From Strongyloides papillosus (taxonomy: Eukaryota; Nematoda; Chromadorea; Rhabditida; Strongyloididae): a stretch of 64,000 nucleotides of DNA. Of the stretch, positions 1 through 12,500 are shown in pieces. The notes beneath the pieces are model-generated. The model was given only the letters and a program-made list of their open reading frames with translations. It made no database searches and was not told the DNA's origin. A program made the position numbers and the translations under genes. The stretch lies in the NCBI GenBank assembly GCA_005656395.1, contig SRSI01000046.1, forward strand, positions 992,001-1,056,000. The letters run 5' to 3'. Every line of letters starts with the position of its first letter. Within the stretch, counting starts at the first letter, position 1.

Positions 1-1105
1 AAAAAAAACTATTTTTTTATTGCATGTTATATTGTTGTTAAAATATTTTGTGACCAAATTAACTTATGATTTTAAAAATAAAAAAATATACATTCAAGAA
101 AAAAAATGATTTTTTAGAGAAAAAAATAATTTTTTAGGAAAGAAAATGATTGAATAGGGAAGAAAATGATTGAATAGGGAAAATAATGATGAGATCGTCT
201 CTGTGTGTAGAGAAGTACTATAATTGTCCGAGTATTTAATTTTTATTTAATAAACTTGAGATGTTAAAGTATTTTGATATTGTTGAAATGTAGAGATATT
301 TAATCTGATTATAATCAACTTCTTAAATTTTACAGAAAATTGCAATAGATTTCTTTAAATTAAAAGATCAAATTTCCATTGATTTGTAGTGATGTCCACA
401 AAATTATTTCTGGCAAAGATGTTCTGGCTGACCATCTTGTACATACGATTGACTATTGAAATTAAATGCCATTAATCTTGCTAAAATAATTCCGTCTTAT
501 AACGAATTTAATTTTAATTTGCATATAATTTACTAACATTGTTGTCTCTTTTTAGAGAGATACATGGATTTAATTAAATTATGAAATACTTTTGTAATTT
601 TCTACATAAGTAAAAAAATAAATATGAATAATTAATATTTAAGCTCAATATCAATTGATGAAATAACAAATTTTAGTCTTTCAAATATAAATTCGATAAC
701 TTTGAAATTACTTCATCAAGTTTTAAAATGACAGTGAAAAGGCATTGAAAAAGTGAAATATGATGTCCATAACTTCAATAATGCTAAAAACTTTGTATAT
801 TTCGAGCTTGTACAAAATCTTTAAATTGTAGAAACATTTATTAAAGCTATTTGAATATAACGAAAAATTTAAGGAAAAAATATTCAAAAAGCAATCGGCT
901 AAGAAATGATAAATTTAAGCATAGTAAACGATAAAATTGATAAAGAATTAGTTAATTATTGTTCAAAATAATAACAATAATAGAATGAATAATACATCAA
1001 TGTGTGGAAAATTTAAAAGCTACACTGATACAATTATTCTGTAAAAAATAAATATTAAATATTCTTTTATTTTCATAATTTAAATTTATGATATTTTCAA
1101 TACAA
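1..1105 (+). repeat. Partial copy of the long-inverted-repeat family
   Basis: From about 200 to 1105 this stretch matches the right arm of the palindrome at about 12,400-13,285 in the same orientation, and so matches the reverse complement of the left arm at about 9555-10,490. Shared landmarks are the block around 390-500 (beside 12,530-12,660) and the end around 1080-1105 (beside 13,250-13,285). Before about 200 the match fades into A-rich sequence with a short repeated unit. No open reading frame is present. It is a third copy of the arm of a non-coding dispersed repeat; the edges are approximate. Confidence 0.75.
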
Positions 1106-1539
1106 GAGTCGCTTTCCTGAAAGTACATTATATGTCAAAGATTTTTAAGTATGATAACTAAAATTGTAGAAGAGATATTTTACGTATTTGAAAATCTAGC
1201 CACAAAAGTGATAGTATGATGGACACGTATGAAAAATCTTAAGTTAAACAATCACTATTTTAATGGAAAATGCATGTATTTTGGTTCTTATGGACTACCA
1301 TTATGGTACGATAATTCTCTCAAAAAGTTGATATTGAAAATAAACACCGAAAATGTTATACAGCCTGGAAATTTCCAGGATTTCAATTAAAGAGAGCTAG
1401 CTACTAGAAGACTGTCTTCTATATCTAAAAGAAAATAAAAATTTCCTTATTCCCTTCTGCATTAAACCAATTAAGGGTGTTAATCAAATAAAGAATAATG
1501 AAACTCAGGTACAAATATGGAATACAGGAACAAAAGCAG
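1106..1539. other. Unassigned AT-rich sequence left of pol D
   Basis: I see no supported gene or repeat here. The last part may belong to the protease region of element D next door, but it is broken by stops in every frame and cannot be assigned. Confidence 0.4.
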
Positions 1540-3075
1540 TGAAATTGATGGAAAATATACCCTATTTGCCTTGCTGTTCAAATACAACCAGACAAAATAT
1601 TCAAGGCAAAAGACGAATTTATAGTCGACGAAGCAGAATGAGAGGCCGAATTACCCGAAAAACGATTAGAGACACCCCTAATCAACGAAGAATTAATGCA
1701 AATCACGAATATACCCATTGAAATACAACCGCTTATCAGAAGATATAAAACTATATTTTACGAATATCAGCATGAGCCAGGCCATTACAACGGCCTAATT
1801 CAACATCAAATATTACTAAAAGAAAATGCTAAACCAGTACAACACACGCTCCGGAAGTACCGACAAGAACATATAAACACAATGATGGAGACTATAAGGG
1901 ATTTGGAAATTAACGACCAAATAGGAAAATCGAAATCCGCTTGGGCATCATCAGTAGTGATGGTGAAAAAGAAAACAGGTGAACTAAGAAAAGTCGTAGA
2001 TTGCAAGTAAATTTACTTACAAAACAAAAAGTTTCAGTTCTCCCACTCATTGAAGATATGCTGGAAAAGATTGCAGGAAAAGAAATCTACACAACAATTG
2101 ATCTTGCAGCAGTATTTTTTCAGATTCCACTAGAAGAAAAATCAAGAGAAGTGACTGCTTTCATAACCCCAAAAGGACTTTACGAATATAAAGTGACACC
2201 AATGGGTCTATCCGAAAGCCCAGCCACTTTCAAAGAGTAATGGATCACACTTTCGGAGATATAAGAGAATACGTAGCGGTATATTTAGACGATATCATTA
2301 TATTTGGAAAACAGAAAGATCACATATGGAAACTTGAAGAAGTCTTCAAGAGATTACTAGCAACAGATCTTAAAGTAAAATTAAAGAAAACCACATTTAT
2401 GAAGGAGCGTGTAGAATTTCTAGGACACATCATTTCAGAAAAAGGCGTCGAAATAGACAATAGAAAAATAGATGCAATAAACAAATTAGAAAAACCAACA
2501 ACAAGAAATGGAATACGAAGCTTCTTAGAAGCAGCCAATTACTCAGAAGATTTATATTAGGATACGCAACAACAGCAGCACCCCTAACAAAATTATTAAG
2601 TGAAAAAGTTGATTTCAAATGGACATCAGAACAAGACGAAGCATTCGAAGAACTACAATCAAAATTGAAATCTGCACCTATTTTAGCAGCACCTGACTTA
2701 TCAAGAAGCTTTATAATACATACAGACGCATCTGAATTCGCAATAGGAGCTGTTTTACTGCAAGAAAGTCCAGAAGATAATTATCCAAGAATAATATCAT
2801 GCGCAAGCAGAACCCTACAAGACGTTGAAAAAAGATGGCAAGTTGTGGAAAAAGAAGCACTGGCCTTAGTTTATGCAATAAAACAATTTAAATACTATAT
2901 AGAAGGGGAAGTCACAGACGTATATACAGATCAACGTGCCGTACTAGCAATTAAATCACCAAAAGAAAACCAAACTAAATTAAGAAGATATCAATTAGCT
3001 CTTTCAGCTTACAATTTGAACTAATACTATAAGGAAGGAAAAGCGAACGTATTGGCAGATCTATTTTCTAGAAAC
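1540..3075 (+). pseudogene. Decayed Ty3/gypsy pol (element D): RT and RNase H
   Basis: These are remnants of a Ty3/gypsy-type polymerase. Open pieces lie at 1696-2010, 2001-2240, 2240-2560 and 2665-3024 in shifting frames. The reverse transcriptase shows a primer-grip-like [10 protein letters not shown] at about 2203-2232 and the catalytic YLDD box at about 2281-2292. RNase H follows, with a HTDASEFAIGAVL start at about 2718-2757 and an end motif just before 3075. Stops and frameshifts separate the pieces near 2008, 2238, 2558 and 3022, so it cannot code. No integrase follows, because the LTR of another element begins at 3076 directly after the RNase H end. Its RT differs clearly from that of elements A and C, so D is a separate family. 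Confidence 0.85.
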
Positions 3076-3209
3076 TGTAGGGTGGGACAACCCGCCCTCT
3101 GATAAATTGTATAAAAGATATACATTTATATAATCTTTTTAGAATAATCATTAGAGATCTTAATAAATAAATTATTATATTCTATTCATCTTGATATAAA
3201 CGTATTACA
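3076..3209 (+). repeat. 5' LTR of element A2 (134 bp)
   Basis: The segment starts TGTAGGGTGGGACAACCC and ends ATTACA, as LTRs start TG and end CA. Its start and end match the LTRs of element A read on the minus strand. It holds a TATA box (TATAAAAG near 3112) and AATAAA signals near 3160-3170. The primer-binding site follows at once. It lies in the 3' end of pol D. Confidence 0.85.
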
Positions 3210-3226
3210 TGGAGGTTCCACGAACT
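3210..3226 (+). promoter_or_regulatory. Primer-binding site of element A2
   Basis: TGGAGGTTCCACGAACT directly follows the LTR. The TGG start is what a tRNA ending in CCA would pair with. The same 17 bases, with one change at the end, follow the LTR of element A, which supports a conserved primer site. The tRNA was not identified. Confidence 0.75.
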
Positions 3227-3647
3227 ATTAACTATTTCTAATTCAATAGAATCAATGCATTGTATTCAATGACTATTTCCGATTTTCTGCATGTTTTTAA
3301 TTTTCTCTTGTAAGATATCATCATTTTTCATAATATTGCGGTACCCGAACAGTTAGTATATCAGGCCTAAGTATATTCGTAGTTTGCAACGTATAGGCAT
3401 TTTTTTTATGCCTTGCATCCTACGCAGCTCTTTAAATATTAGTTGTTTATTGAGTTATTAAGTTAAATAAGATAAGAACGTTGTCACAACATAGGATAGA
3501 TTAGCTATGACATTTTTAGTACCAGGTACCATTAAACATTTCTAAGTAGAAGATAAATTCTTGTGTATTAAACTCTTTATCTACATTTATTATATAAATC
3601 TAATATTTTCTGCCATTCATATCATTTTTTAGTTTTACGATATCACA
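3227..3647 (+). other. Untranslated leader of element A2
   Basis: This is non-coding leader between primer site and gag. It is clearly similar to the reverse complement of 24,346-24,751 in element A, including a shared stretch around 3350-3560. No gene is seen. Confidence 0.7.
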
Positions 3648-4035
3648 ATGTCGTTCAATTATCGTTCCAGTAGTTTACCAACAAAGAAAAATATTTTCTT
3701 CCACGAAAGTGGCGACCATCATGTTAGTGAAGTCTTTTCTAATCATGATACTACGTATGCTTCAAAAGCTACACCATCCATTAAGGTTGTCTCTTTTCAA
3801 GAGCAGCCTAAACCATTGCCCAACGTGGACATGTCATTACCTTCGTTCAATGGATGGCGTAATTTGTTCCACAAAGGCAACACCTCTATATTATCTCAAG
3901 TTTCGCATTTGAGATCACCACGTCAGGTTGACGACATGAAACCAAGCCAAACTGGTACCCCATTGGCTGAGCAGTCGACCATTATGAAAACCGTTATTGC
4001 GCTGATTTGCTTAACGAACAGTGTAAACAAAAATA
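3648..4035 (+). pseudogene. Gag N-terminal fragment of element A2
   Basis: The reading frame opens with MSFNYRSSSLPTKK and contains SLPSFNGWRNLFHKG. It is closely similar to the start of gag in element A (minus strand, about 24,345-23,900). Only about 120 residues remain. Near 3990-4000 the sequence departs from the A copy by a small indel, and at 4036 it meets the putative 3' LTR edge of element C. Where element A has a frameshift and a stop in this part, this copy reads straight through, so it preserves the older frame of the gag start. Confidence 0.8.
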
Positions 4036-4122
4036 TGTAAGAATGAATTTATTTAATAAGAAAGAACATGGAGTAACTTAAATTTGTAAGTTTATATACA
4101 CAATATTAAATGGGTGTGTACA
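4036..4122 (-). repeat. Putative 3' LTR of element C (87 bp)
   Basis: On the minus strand the segment starts TGTACACACCC and ends CTTACA, and is preceded by a purine run (CTAAGGGGCA, 4123-4132) that would serve as polypurine tract. It contains AATAAA-like signals. The layout matches the 3' end of element A (purine tract, then a TG...CA LTR). It is short and the partner 5' LTR is missing from the window, so the borders rest on this analogy alone. Confidence 0.5.
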
Positions 4123-4169
4123 TGCCCCTTAGATTTTAGTTACTCCTATAACGATAGTTTAGGTAGTAA

Positions 4170-4709
4170 ATGGTAAAATATATTTAATGATATTTTAATA
4201 TTAATTTGAATTTTAAATATTAATTTGATTTGTTTTCTTGGTTCATTAATTAATTTTCATTTCAGTTTACTGGACACTCATTAACTAACATTCCGGTTAG
4301 GTCTTTTGATAGTGATAATGCCGGATGGTGTTCTTCTCATTGTTTCTGCGAACAAACCTCAACACCAACAACATCTTGGAGTCCAAGTGAGTACATTATG
4401 GCATTTATTCTGTTCTTATGGATGGTAAAATTTTGTAAGTGATGAATATATAATTTTAACGTATATCTTTTAGTTTCATTATTGTTCCTGTTTATCTGGA
4501 AGAGAAGGTCTGGTATACGTGACTTTGTCGTTTCAAAGAAGGCTGAGAATACTGAGAATAATGGAGCACCAATTGTTCATTTGGAGGATGCTTATAGGGA
4601 TTTCATTGAATATTCACAACCAGTCGTTGCTTCAGCTCCCGACATTGGATTCATTCAAGCTCCCCCACAACAACAACTTTACTACCAACCTCCACCTTAT
4701 TCAGTATGA
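4170..4709 (+). CDS. Spliced antisense gene of element C: small single-pass membrane protein with PPPY
   Basis: The gene is not recognised. Proposed exons are the ATG at 4170-4172 followed at once by a donor (GTAAAA), 4266-4434 after a TTTCATTTCAG acceptor, and 4474-4709 after TATATCTTTTAG. The 39-bp second intron starts with an ideal GTAAGT. Phases agree and give about 135 residues. The predicted protein has a short N-terminal part with C23, C27 and C29, a hydrophobic segment at about 45-66 made from both exons, a basic stop-transfer KRR, and a tail of about 70 residues that ends with PPPY (about 130-133), the kind of motif bound by WW domains of NEDD4-type ligases and used as a late budding motif by retroviruses. 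It runs antisense to pol C, beside the 3' LTR. The second intron is well supported; the first exon is a guess. Confidence 0.65.
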
Positions 4710-5445
4710 ATGGAGAGTGTCTTTTCACGTACGGTTTTATTGTCGAAGAATCTCTTATCTCCTGTACGGTTATTTTCTTGTTATTTCAATATTGTTATTG
4801 TTCGTTATTTCTTTTGTTATTTGTTAATAAATTTAATTTTTAATAAATTTTTCTTTTAAATGGTTATCTCAATTTTGATAATAATATTCTTCTAATATAT
4901 GGTTTAGAGAGTAATTTGAATATTTTATGATTTTCTGGTTTTTCTTGTAATATCATTGTATTTTATAGTAAATTTCAACTAATTGATATCAGTTGTCTGT
5001 AACTTGATGGTATAATGTAAAGACTATCATAACGTCTAGACAGGTTCAAGAACTGTTAAATGTCCTTGAAGTTATTTAACATTATCATTAAAGAATTTGT
5101 GGATAATTTCTAAATTTTCTTTTATTCGACTTTATTATGTCAATTAAATTTTATTAATTAATTAGGTTGGTTTTAACTTTTTAAAATTCAAGCAAATGTA
5201 CTTTATATTTTAACCTTGAGTTTTAATTTCATATAAATATATGTATTTTCACCCCCAATTAAAAGAATAGGGTATTTTAAAAGTTAATTTGCTACTATTA
5301 CGTAGTTTAGTTTTGAATTTTTTCTATTGTATTTATTGATAACTAATACGTTATTCTATGTTTTCATAATTTTATATATATATATATATTTTAATATATT
5401 TTTTTTCTTATTTTCGATTTTGAAATCCATTTGTATCGCCTAAAA
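4710..5445. other. AT-rich spacer between the antisense genes of element C
   Basis: No coding signal is seen. AATAAA signals near 4826 and 4839 could end the small membrane-protein transcript. A TA dinucleotide run lies near 5375-5390, upstream of the next antisense reading frame. Confidence 0.5.
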
Positions 5446-5612
5446 ATGTCTGCCCATGAACACGAAGACAATCTTCTTTTAATTGAAGACGATCAAGAGA
5501 AAGTTCAACCTCCTTAAGTTAATGAGACGAGTGTGAGCTCTCAGCTGATATAGAGAAGTTGTATTCTGAGCGTAAAAGAATACGCGAAGAGAACGCTACC
5601 GAATCGGCATTA
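5446..5612 (+). pseudogene. Remnant of a second antisense gene in element C
   Basis: An ATG at 5446 opens a frame of 23 acidic residues (MSAHEHEDNLLLIEDDQEKV and three more) that stops at TAA 5515-5517. After a frame change, 5533-5612 reads as a charged, coil-like stretch (ADIEKLYSERKRIREENA) and stops with TAA. It sits where element A has its second antisense gene, which also opens with an acidic region, so it may be the cut-down counterpart. Direct similarity is too weak to claim. Confidence 0.35.
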
Positions 5613-5773
5613 TAAGTAATTTTCATTATATTTTTGTCTTGAAATATAATTTTGTTGTTAAAATAAAATTTTCTTATGATTTAATTGTGTACTTTATTAT
5701 TTTTAAGTAATATTAAAGTCTTGTCTTGGACTTTATTCATTATTTAATAAATTGTTTTATATATTATATTAAG

Positions 5774-8700
5774 TCATGTCTTTTGACTTTGATTATTGTG
5801 CAATTTTAGCACATCTCCATGAATTTTTTCAATATTTTGCCTAATCTTACGAGAGTTTCCAAGTTTCTCGATTTCATATGTGTCTCCATATAATCGTTGG
5901 ATGACTTTATAAGGACCATTCCAAGTAGATTGATTTTTATTTGATGTAGAAGTGTCTTTTCTACTAATTACTTTCTTCATAACAAGATCGTTAGGTTGTA
6001 TTTGGATACCTTTTCTTCTGATATCATCATCCTTCAACTCTGTTTTAGTGCTTTTATATAGTTGCAAAATGCCACTATATCCATTATGGATTGAAATATT
6101 ATTTGTTAAGTTATCTGATGTGTTTAATAACAAAGTTGCTGGTGCAATACCAGTTGTAAGATGTTTCGATCTGTTATAAGCATAAGTAAAGTGATAAACA
6201 ATATCACTAAGCTTCATAGGATTTCTCTTTTCCTGTTTAGCTATTAATCGTTCCACACGAATGGCTTCTCTTATCGTTCTGTTGAATCTTTCAACACAAG
6301 CATTGCTTTTATGGTTATATGGTGAACCAAATTGTTGTTCAACACCTATTGATGTTGTGTATTCTTGTACAGCTTTCGAAATAAAAGCAGGTCCATTATC
6401 GCTTCTTAGGATTAATGGAAATCCTAATGTCGTAAAGCATCTAGATAATTGTAATCTTGTTGTAGGACCGTTTTGGTTCTTTGTTACCACAGCATAAGCA
6501 AATTTGCTGTATTCGTCAACTATGACTAAGATGTTTTCATCATCTACTTGCATATAATCTGCGTTTAATATGGCCCAATTTCCTGGTGCCGTTGGAAGCT
6601 GTCTTTTAGTTGTTTCAACTAATCTTCCTACATGATCTTTACTAGCATTACAAATGTCACATGCAGTCCATATTTTATTCATGTCTGAATTCATTGATTT
6701 CCAATAGAATATTTTTTAAATTTTGGTCCAATTTTGGCCAAGCTTAAATGATTACCTAGTGTAACTGAATTATGAAACCTTTTTAATAGTTTCTCTTTAA
6801 GAAGAGATGGTACATATACTCGTACTCCACCTTTCTTCAAAGTGAAAATGCCATCTTTGGCCTTTTTAGCTTCTTCATCGCTAAGATGATGTTTCATATT
6901 CTCTATGATATATGGTTTATCGTATGGTGTTACCATATCAGGGAAAACATCTTTAAATGCTTCCTCTTTTATTGTTATCGATAGAAAATCGTTACGACTA
7001 AGAAAATCTGCAACTGCATTATCTTTACCTTTTACATATTGTATCGTTAGATCATATTCCATGATAGCCATTTGGTATCTTTGCAGAATACTTTCAAGTT
7101 CTTTATTCTTTAATAAAGATAGTAATGGTTTGTGATCTGTAATCACTAACGTGTGTTTTCCGTAAATGTATGGACGAAATTGCTTGAGAGCATATACTAG
7201 ACCTAATGCCTCAAGTTTTATTATTGGATAATTTTTCTCTGCTGGTTTAGAGATCGTGATGCAAAGACTATTGGTCGCCCTTGCTGTGTTAAAGCTGCTC
7301 CTAAACCTTGGAAGCTAGCATCAGTGAAAATTGTGTAATTTTTGGTATTATCAGGTGGTGATAATACTGCGGCATCTATTAGTGCCTTTTTCATGGCCTC
7401 AAAAGCATCCGTGTGCTTTTGTTCCCATTTAAAGTCTTTTTCAAGACCATATAGAGGTGCCGCTATTGCAGCGAAGTTTTTAATATGTTTTCTAAAATAG
7501 TAAATAGCGCCAAGGAAGCTTTTAACTTCTTTTACAGTTCTTGGTACTGGTTTATCTTGTAGTGCTTTGACTTTTTCAGGATTAACGTGAATTCCTTCAG
7601 AATCTAATCTGAAGCCTAAGTATTTAACGCTGTTTTGGCCAAATTGACATTTGGCGAGAGAAATTTTCATACCATATGTAATGATACGTTGTAATATTTT
7701 ATCAATAGCTTTTAGATGATTAGATTCATCGTTGTTGCACGTAAGAATGTCGTCAAGGTAGACGTAGCATTCTGGAATGCCATCAAGGACTTCGTCCATG
7801 ATTTCTTGAAATTTATCAGGGCTACCTGTGAGACCCATTGGCATTACCTTGTATTGGAAGATTCCTTCGTGTGTAACGAAGGCAACAATTTGTTTACTGT
7901 TGTCATCTAATGGTATTTGATGGAAACCTGCCTTTAAATCAAAGGAGGTATAGAAGCGCTTTCCAGCTGCTTCAGTTGTAATTCGATCAATGCGAGGAAT
8001 CACATGGGATTGTTGTTTAATCAAACTGTTAGTATATCGGAAATCTGCAACAAATCTCCATTGTTGGTTCTTTTTACGGACTAAAACCACTCGTGAGAGA
8101 TAAGGAGACCGACTAGGTTCTATCATGCCATTTGCAAGCATATCAGCTATTTGTTTGCTGATTTCATTTTCTTTTTCTCTACTCATTCGAGCAGATTTTA
8201 TCTTTTTAGGGATATCATCCGTGTTTTTAAGATCGATTTTTAAGCGTTGTGGACCATTGTATAGTCCACTTTTTTCATCATATTCATGAAAGGTTACACG
8301 ATTACGTCATAGTATGTTTATCAAGTCTTTATGTCCTTTCCCGGACAGTTTGATGATGTTATCAATTTTTCGAATGCCTCTTGCGATAGAGGTTCTGAAG
8401 ACATGGGATAGGGAGGTAATGAATCTTTCCAATCCGCGTATTCCGGGATTATTTCTTCACTGTGAACACGTACAGTGTCTTTATCTATTTCTTTTATAGC
8501 AAAAACATCACCAATGTATGAATTTTTTGGTATTTTAACTGGATTTCTTCCAGCGTTTATTATCACTATGGGTATTTTATTATCGTGTACTTTACATAAT
8601 TGCTCCATTGTAAGCAACATATTAGATTCTTTCCAATATTTATCTATTTTTACTGATACATCAGTATTATTCATGTGTTTGTTTTTCAAAGTGACATGAA

Positions 8701-9133
8701 ATATTGTGCAACTGTTGGGTTTAATTTTTATTTCTTCTTCAGTGAAGATAGAATTCTTATGATGATTTAATTTTTCATCTAGGAATATTTTTCCTATGCC
8801 AATATGTCTTATTGTTTTATAACCCAATACTATGTCATACCTTAATGGTATAGAGCATATTTCAAAACGAATGTTGTATTTTTCACCTCTATAGATGATG
8901 TCGATATTGGTGTAACCATTAATATTAATATCATGGCCAGACGCAGATACTGCTGCTATATCGGAATTGTTAATTTACAGGTTTAATGCATCAGCTACTG
9001 TTTTTCTGATCATATTTATGATTGCACCTGTGTCTACCAGTGCTTTAAATTCGACATCGTATATTTGTATATCTTCAGTAAGTAATGATGTCATATTTTC
9101 AATATCCGTAATGTTACGTACGGGATATTCTTG
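5774..9133 (-). pseudogene. Pol of element C: PR, RT, RNase H, IN with frameshifts
   Basis: This is a Ty3-type polymerase remnant of the same broad family as element A. In coding order it has a protease with DTGA near 9030-9018; a linker open at 8827-8321; RT at 8186-7300 with MGLTGSPDKF and the YLDD catalytic box near 7766-7755; RNase H with a FTDASFQGLGAAL start; the integrase zinc finger (CDICNASK near 6668-6645); and the integrase core and C-terminal part down to 5774 (ERFNRTIRE near 6280). Frame changes occur between 8321 and 8186, near 7245 and near 6705; the last two look like single-base losses or gains in A runs. Gag and the 5' LTR are absent: the readable part stops near 9133. About two thirds of the RT residues match element A. 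Confidence 0.85.
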
Positions 9134-9554
9134 AATACATGATTAAGAGAATAGTAGAACCTCTTGTGTTTGCCTTGTACGTGTATATCCTGATTATCTA
9201 TATACGAGAGGAATCCCACTTCTTTCTTCACAGAAAGGATTTCTTCTTAACTAATTTGGTGTTCTCAACAGCACTTTTGTTCAATAGATTAACTTGAAAA
9301 GAATATAAATCTAAAAAGATTGTTATAAAACAAAAAGAATACATATTTATCTTAAATTCGTTTCTTAGATACCGTTAATTATGTTATATTTCTCAAGCAT
9401 CTACTGGTCTGATCAATATATTACAAGCATTAATTTCATAAGATTACATCAACATTGCTTCGATATTTAATAATCTTTAAATGTCTGAATACCAAAATTC
9501 TACTTTTATTCTTTATATACGTTAGAAATAAATATTTGAAGTAAAAAATTACTA
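9134..9554. other. Junction sequence between element C and the palindrome
   Basis: No gene or repeat could be assigned. It may hold the decayed end of gag from element C, but no frame stays open. Confidence 0.4.
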
Positions 9555-12500
9555 TAATATTCGAAATGTCATAAATTTAAATTATGAAAATGAAGGAATA
9601 TTTAATATTTGTTTTTTAAAGATGATTGTATGGCTTTACTTTTTTATTTTTCACAGATTGATATATTATCCATTCTATTATTGTTATTATTTTGAGCAAT
9701 TATTAACTAATTCTTGATCAATTTTATTTTCTACTAAACTCAAATTTATCATTTGGATAGCCAATTGCTTTTTTGAATATTCTTTCCTTAACCTTTTTGT
9801 TATATTCAAATAGTTTCACTAAATGTTTCTACAATATTAAACATTTTGTAGAAGTTCGAAATATACAAAGTTTTTAACATTACTAATGCTATAAACATCA
9901 TATTAAACTTTTTTTTAACAACTATTTCATTGTCATTATAAAATATGTTGATTTTTTTGATTCATTCGATGAACCATTTTCAAAGTTTCAAATTTTTGTT
10001 TGAAAAGCTAAAATTTGTTATATCATCATTTCATTAACTTATTTAAGTTTAAATAATAATTATTTATGTTTATATTGTTTACTTATGTAAAGTATTACAA
10101 AAATATTTCATAATTTAATTAAATCCAAGTATCTCTTTTAAAAGAGACAAAAATTTTAGTAAATTATATGCAAATTAAAATCAAAGTCGTTCTAAGACGG
10201 ATTTACTTTGATACGACTAATGATAATTGATTTTAATAGTTTATGGTATGTATAAGATGATCAGTCAAAATTTTCATTCCAGAAACAATTTCGTGCGCAC
10301 CACTACAAATCAATGAAAATTTAAACTTTTAATTAAAAGAAGTCTTTAATAATTTTCTGTAAAATTTAAGAGTTTGATTATACTCAGCTTATCAGATCAT
10401 ATATTTTTACATTTAAATAATCTCAAAATACCTTAACATCCATGTTTATTAAATAAAAATTAAATACCCGGACAATTATAGTACTTCTATACGAAAATAG
10501 GTTAAAAAGCACTGTCATAAGAAAGATTTTATCTGATCACCCTGTAGAATGTCTAGGAAAAGATAATATGTAAAACGTAAAAAGTGTTTGAAAATTAACA
10601 ACAGAAAGTATTTTTCCAATTATCTTTCATTAAAAAAATTAAACTGTACAAGTTAAGTAATGTTGATTGTACTAAAAACTAATAATATATAATGGTGATG
10701 TAAGATTAATAACGTACTTATACAAGATGTTCCATAATTAGCTCCCTAGATAATCGTATTTATAACTTTTTTTGTAGGTAAGTTACAAATATAGTATTAT
10801 ATCCATTGTGTAGCTAAGATATATAGCATTCTGATTGTATAGTTTTTACAACAAAATGTGAATTCTGAGAGGAGTTGTAGATCTTCAAAATTTAAAGTCA
10901 TTTTTGGCATATCTGAAGATGTAACTTTTTTCTAAGAAAAAATATTTTGATTCTATCTGCTGATTCTAAAAGCCCAACTTCTTTTGTACCTATTCCTATA
11001 ATCTCATGAAGATATAAGATCAGTAACTTATTTTTTAAAAAAGAAAAAAATCACGATTTTTGCCAAGATTTTAATGTTTTTTCAAGATTAAATAACGATG
11101 AGGTTGTTTTTTAAAATGTTTTACCAATTTTCTTATAGAGTAAGTAAAGCTCTATCGAATAAGTATAATATCATTAATTTCTGTTTCAATTAAAGAAATT
11201 ATGATTTATCAAATATTACTCATTTTTAATTTTGATAAGAAATTAAAGTACAAACACTTTTTCTTTCAACATTTATGATACCTAATAGCGTTATTAACAT
11301 TGATTACTGATATCAAGTAACAAAATATTATTTATTTGTTCATATATTCTCTAAAAACTGTAGTAATTTTTTTTATCCAATCTTCTCGAAAAAATTATTT
11401 TTCTAATATTTTCATATTATTTATTAAAATCTTATACTATTTTGCTCAGTTATTATAATGTAAAAACATTCCCACGTAGCTTTTAGACTTATCGTATTTC
11501 GATTACTTTTTTACGTTCATCTATGTTTAAGATATAGGTATCCACTAATAAAAATAAAATAATATTTTGAATAATTTTGAGAATAAACATAATCGACATT
11601 CTGAAATTTCAAAAAATTAACGTATTTTCTTGTAATACCAAAAATATTTCAGAATTAAGTGAATATTTGATAAATCATAACTTTCTTCAATCGTAACAGA
11701 AACTAATGATTTTATACTCATTTGATAGAGCTTTACTTACTCTATAAGAAAATTGGTAAAACATTTTAAAAAACAACCTCATCGTTATTTAATCTTGAAA
11801 AAACATTAAACTTTCGGCAAAAATCGTGATTTTTTTTTTAAAATAAGTTACTGATCTTATATCTTCATGAGATTATAGGAATAGGTACAAAAGAAGTTGG
11901 GCTTTTAGAATCAGCAGATAGAATCAAAATTTCTTTTCTTAGAAAAAAAGTTACATCTTCAGATATGCCAAAAATGACTCTAAATTTTGAAGATCTACAA
12001 CTCCTCTCAGAATTCACATTTTGTTGTAGAATCTATATAATCAGAATGGTATATATCTTAGCTACACAATGGCTATAATACTACATTTGTAACTTACCTA
12101 CAAAAAAGTTATAAATACGATTATCTAGGGAGCTAATTATGGAACACCTTGTATAAGTACGTTATTAATCTTACATCACCATTATATTTTATTAGTTTTT
12201 AGTACAATCAACATTAGTTAACTTTTACAGTTTAATTTTTTTAATGAAAGGTAATTGGAAAAATACTTTCTGTTGTTAACTTTCAAACACTTTTTACGTT
12301 TTACATATTATCTTTTCTTAGACATACTACAGGGAAATCAGATATAATCTTTCTTATGGCAATGCTTTAAATTCCATTTTCTATGCTGAATTACTAATAT
12401 TGTTCAAGTATTTTAGGACTATTTAAATGTAAAAATATATAATCTGATAAGCTGATTATAATTAAATTCTAAAATTTTGCAGAAAATTACTTTAGATTCT

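Noticed and set aside
5375..5390. TA dinucleotide run
   Set aside because: It is too short to be a notable satellite in such AT-rich DNA.
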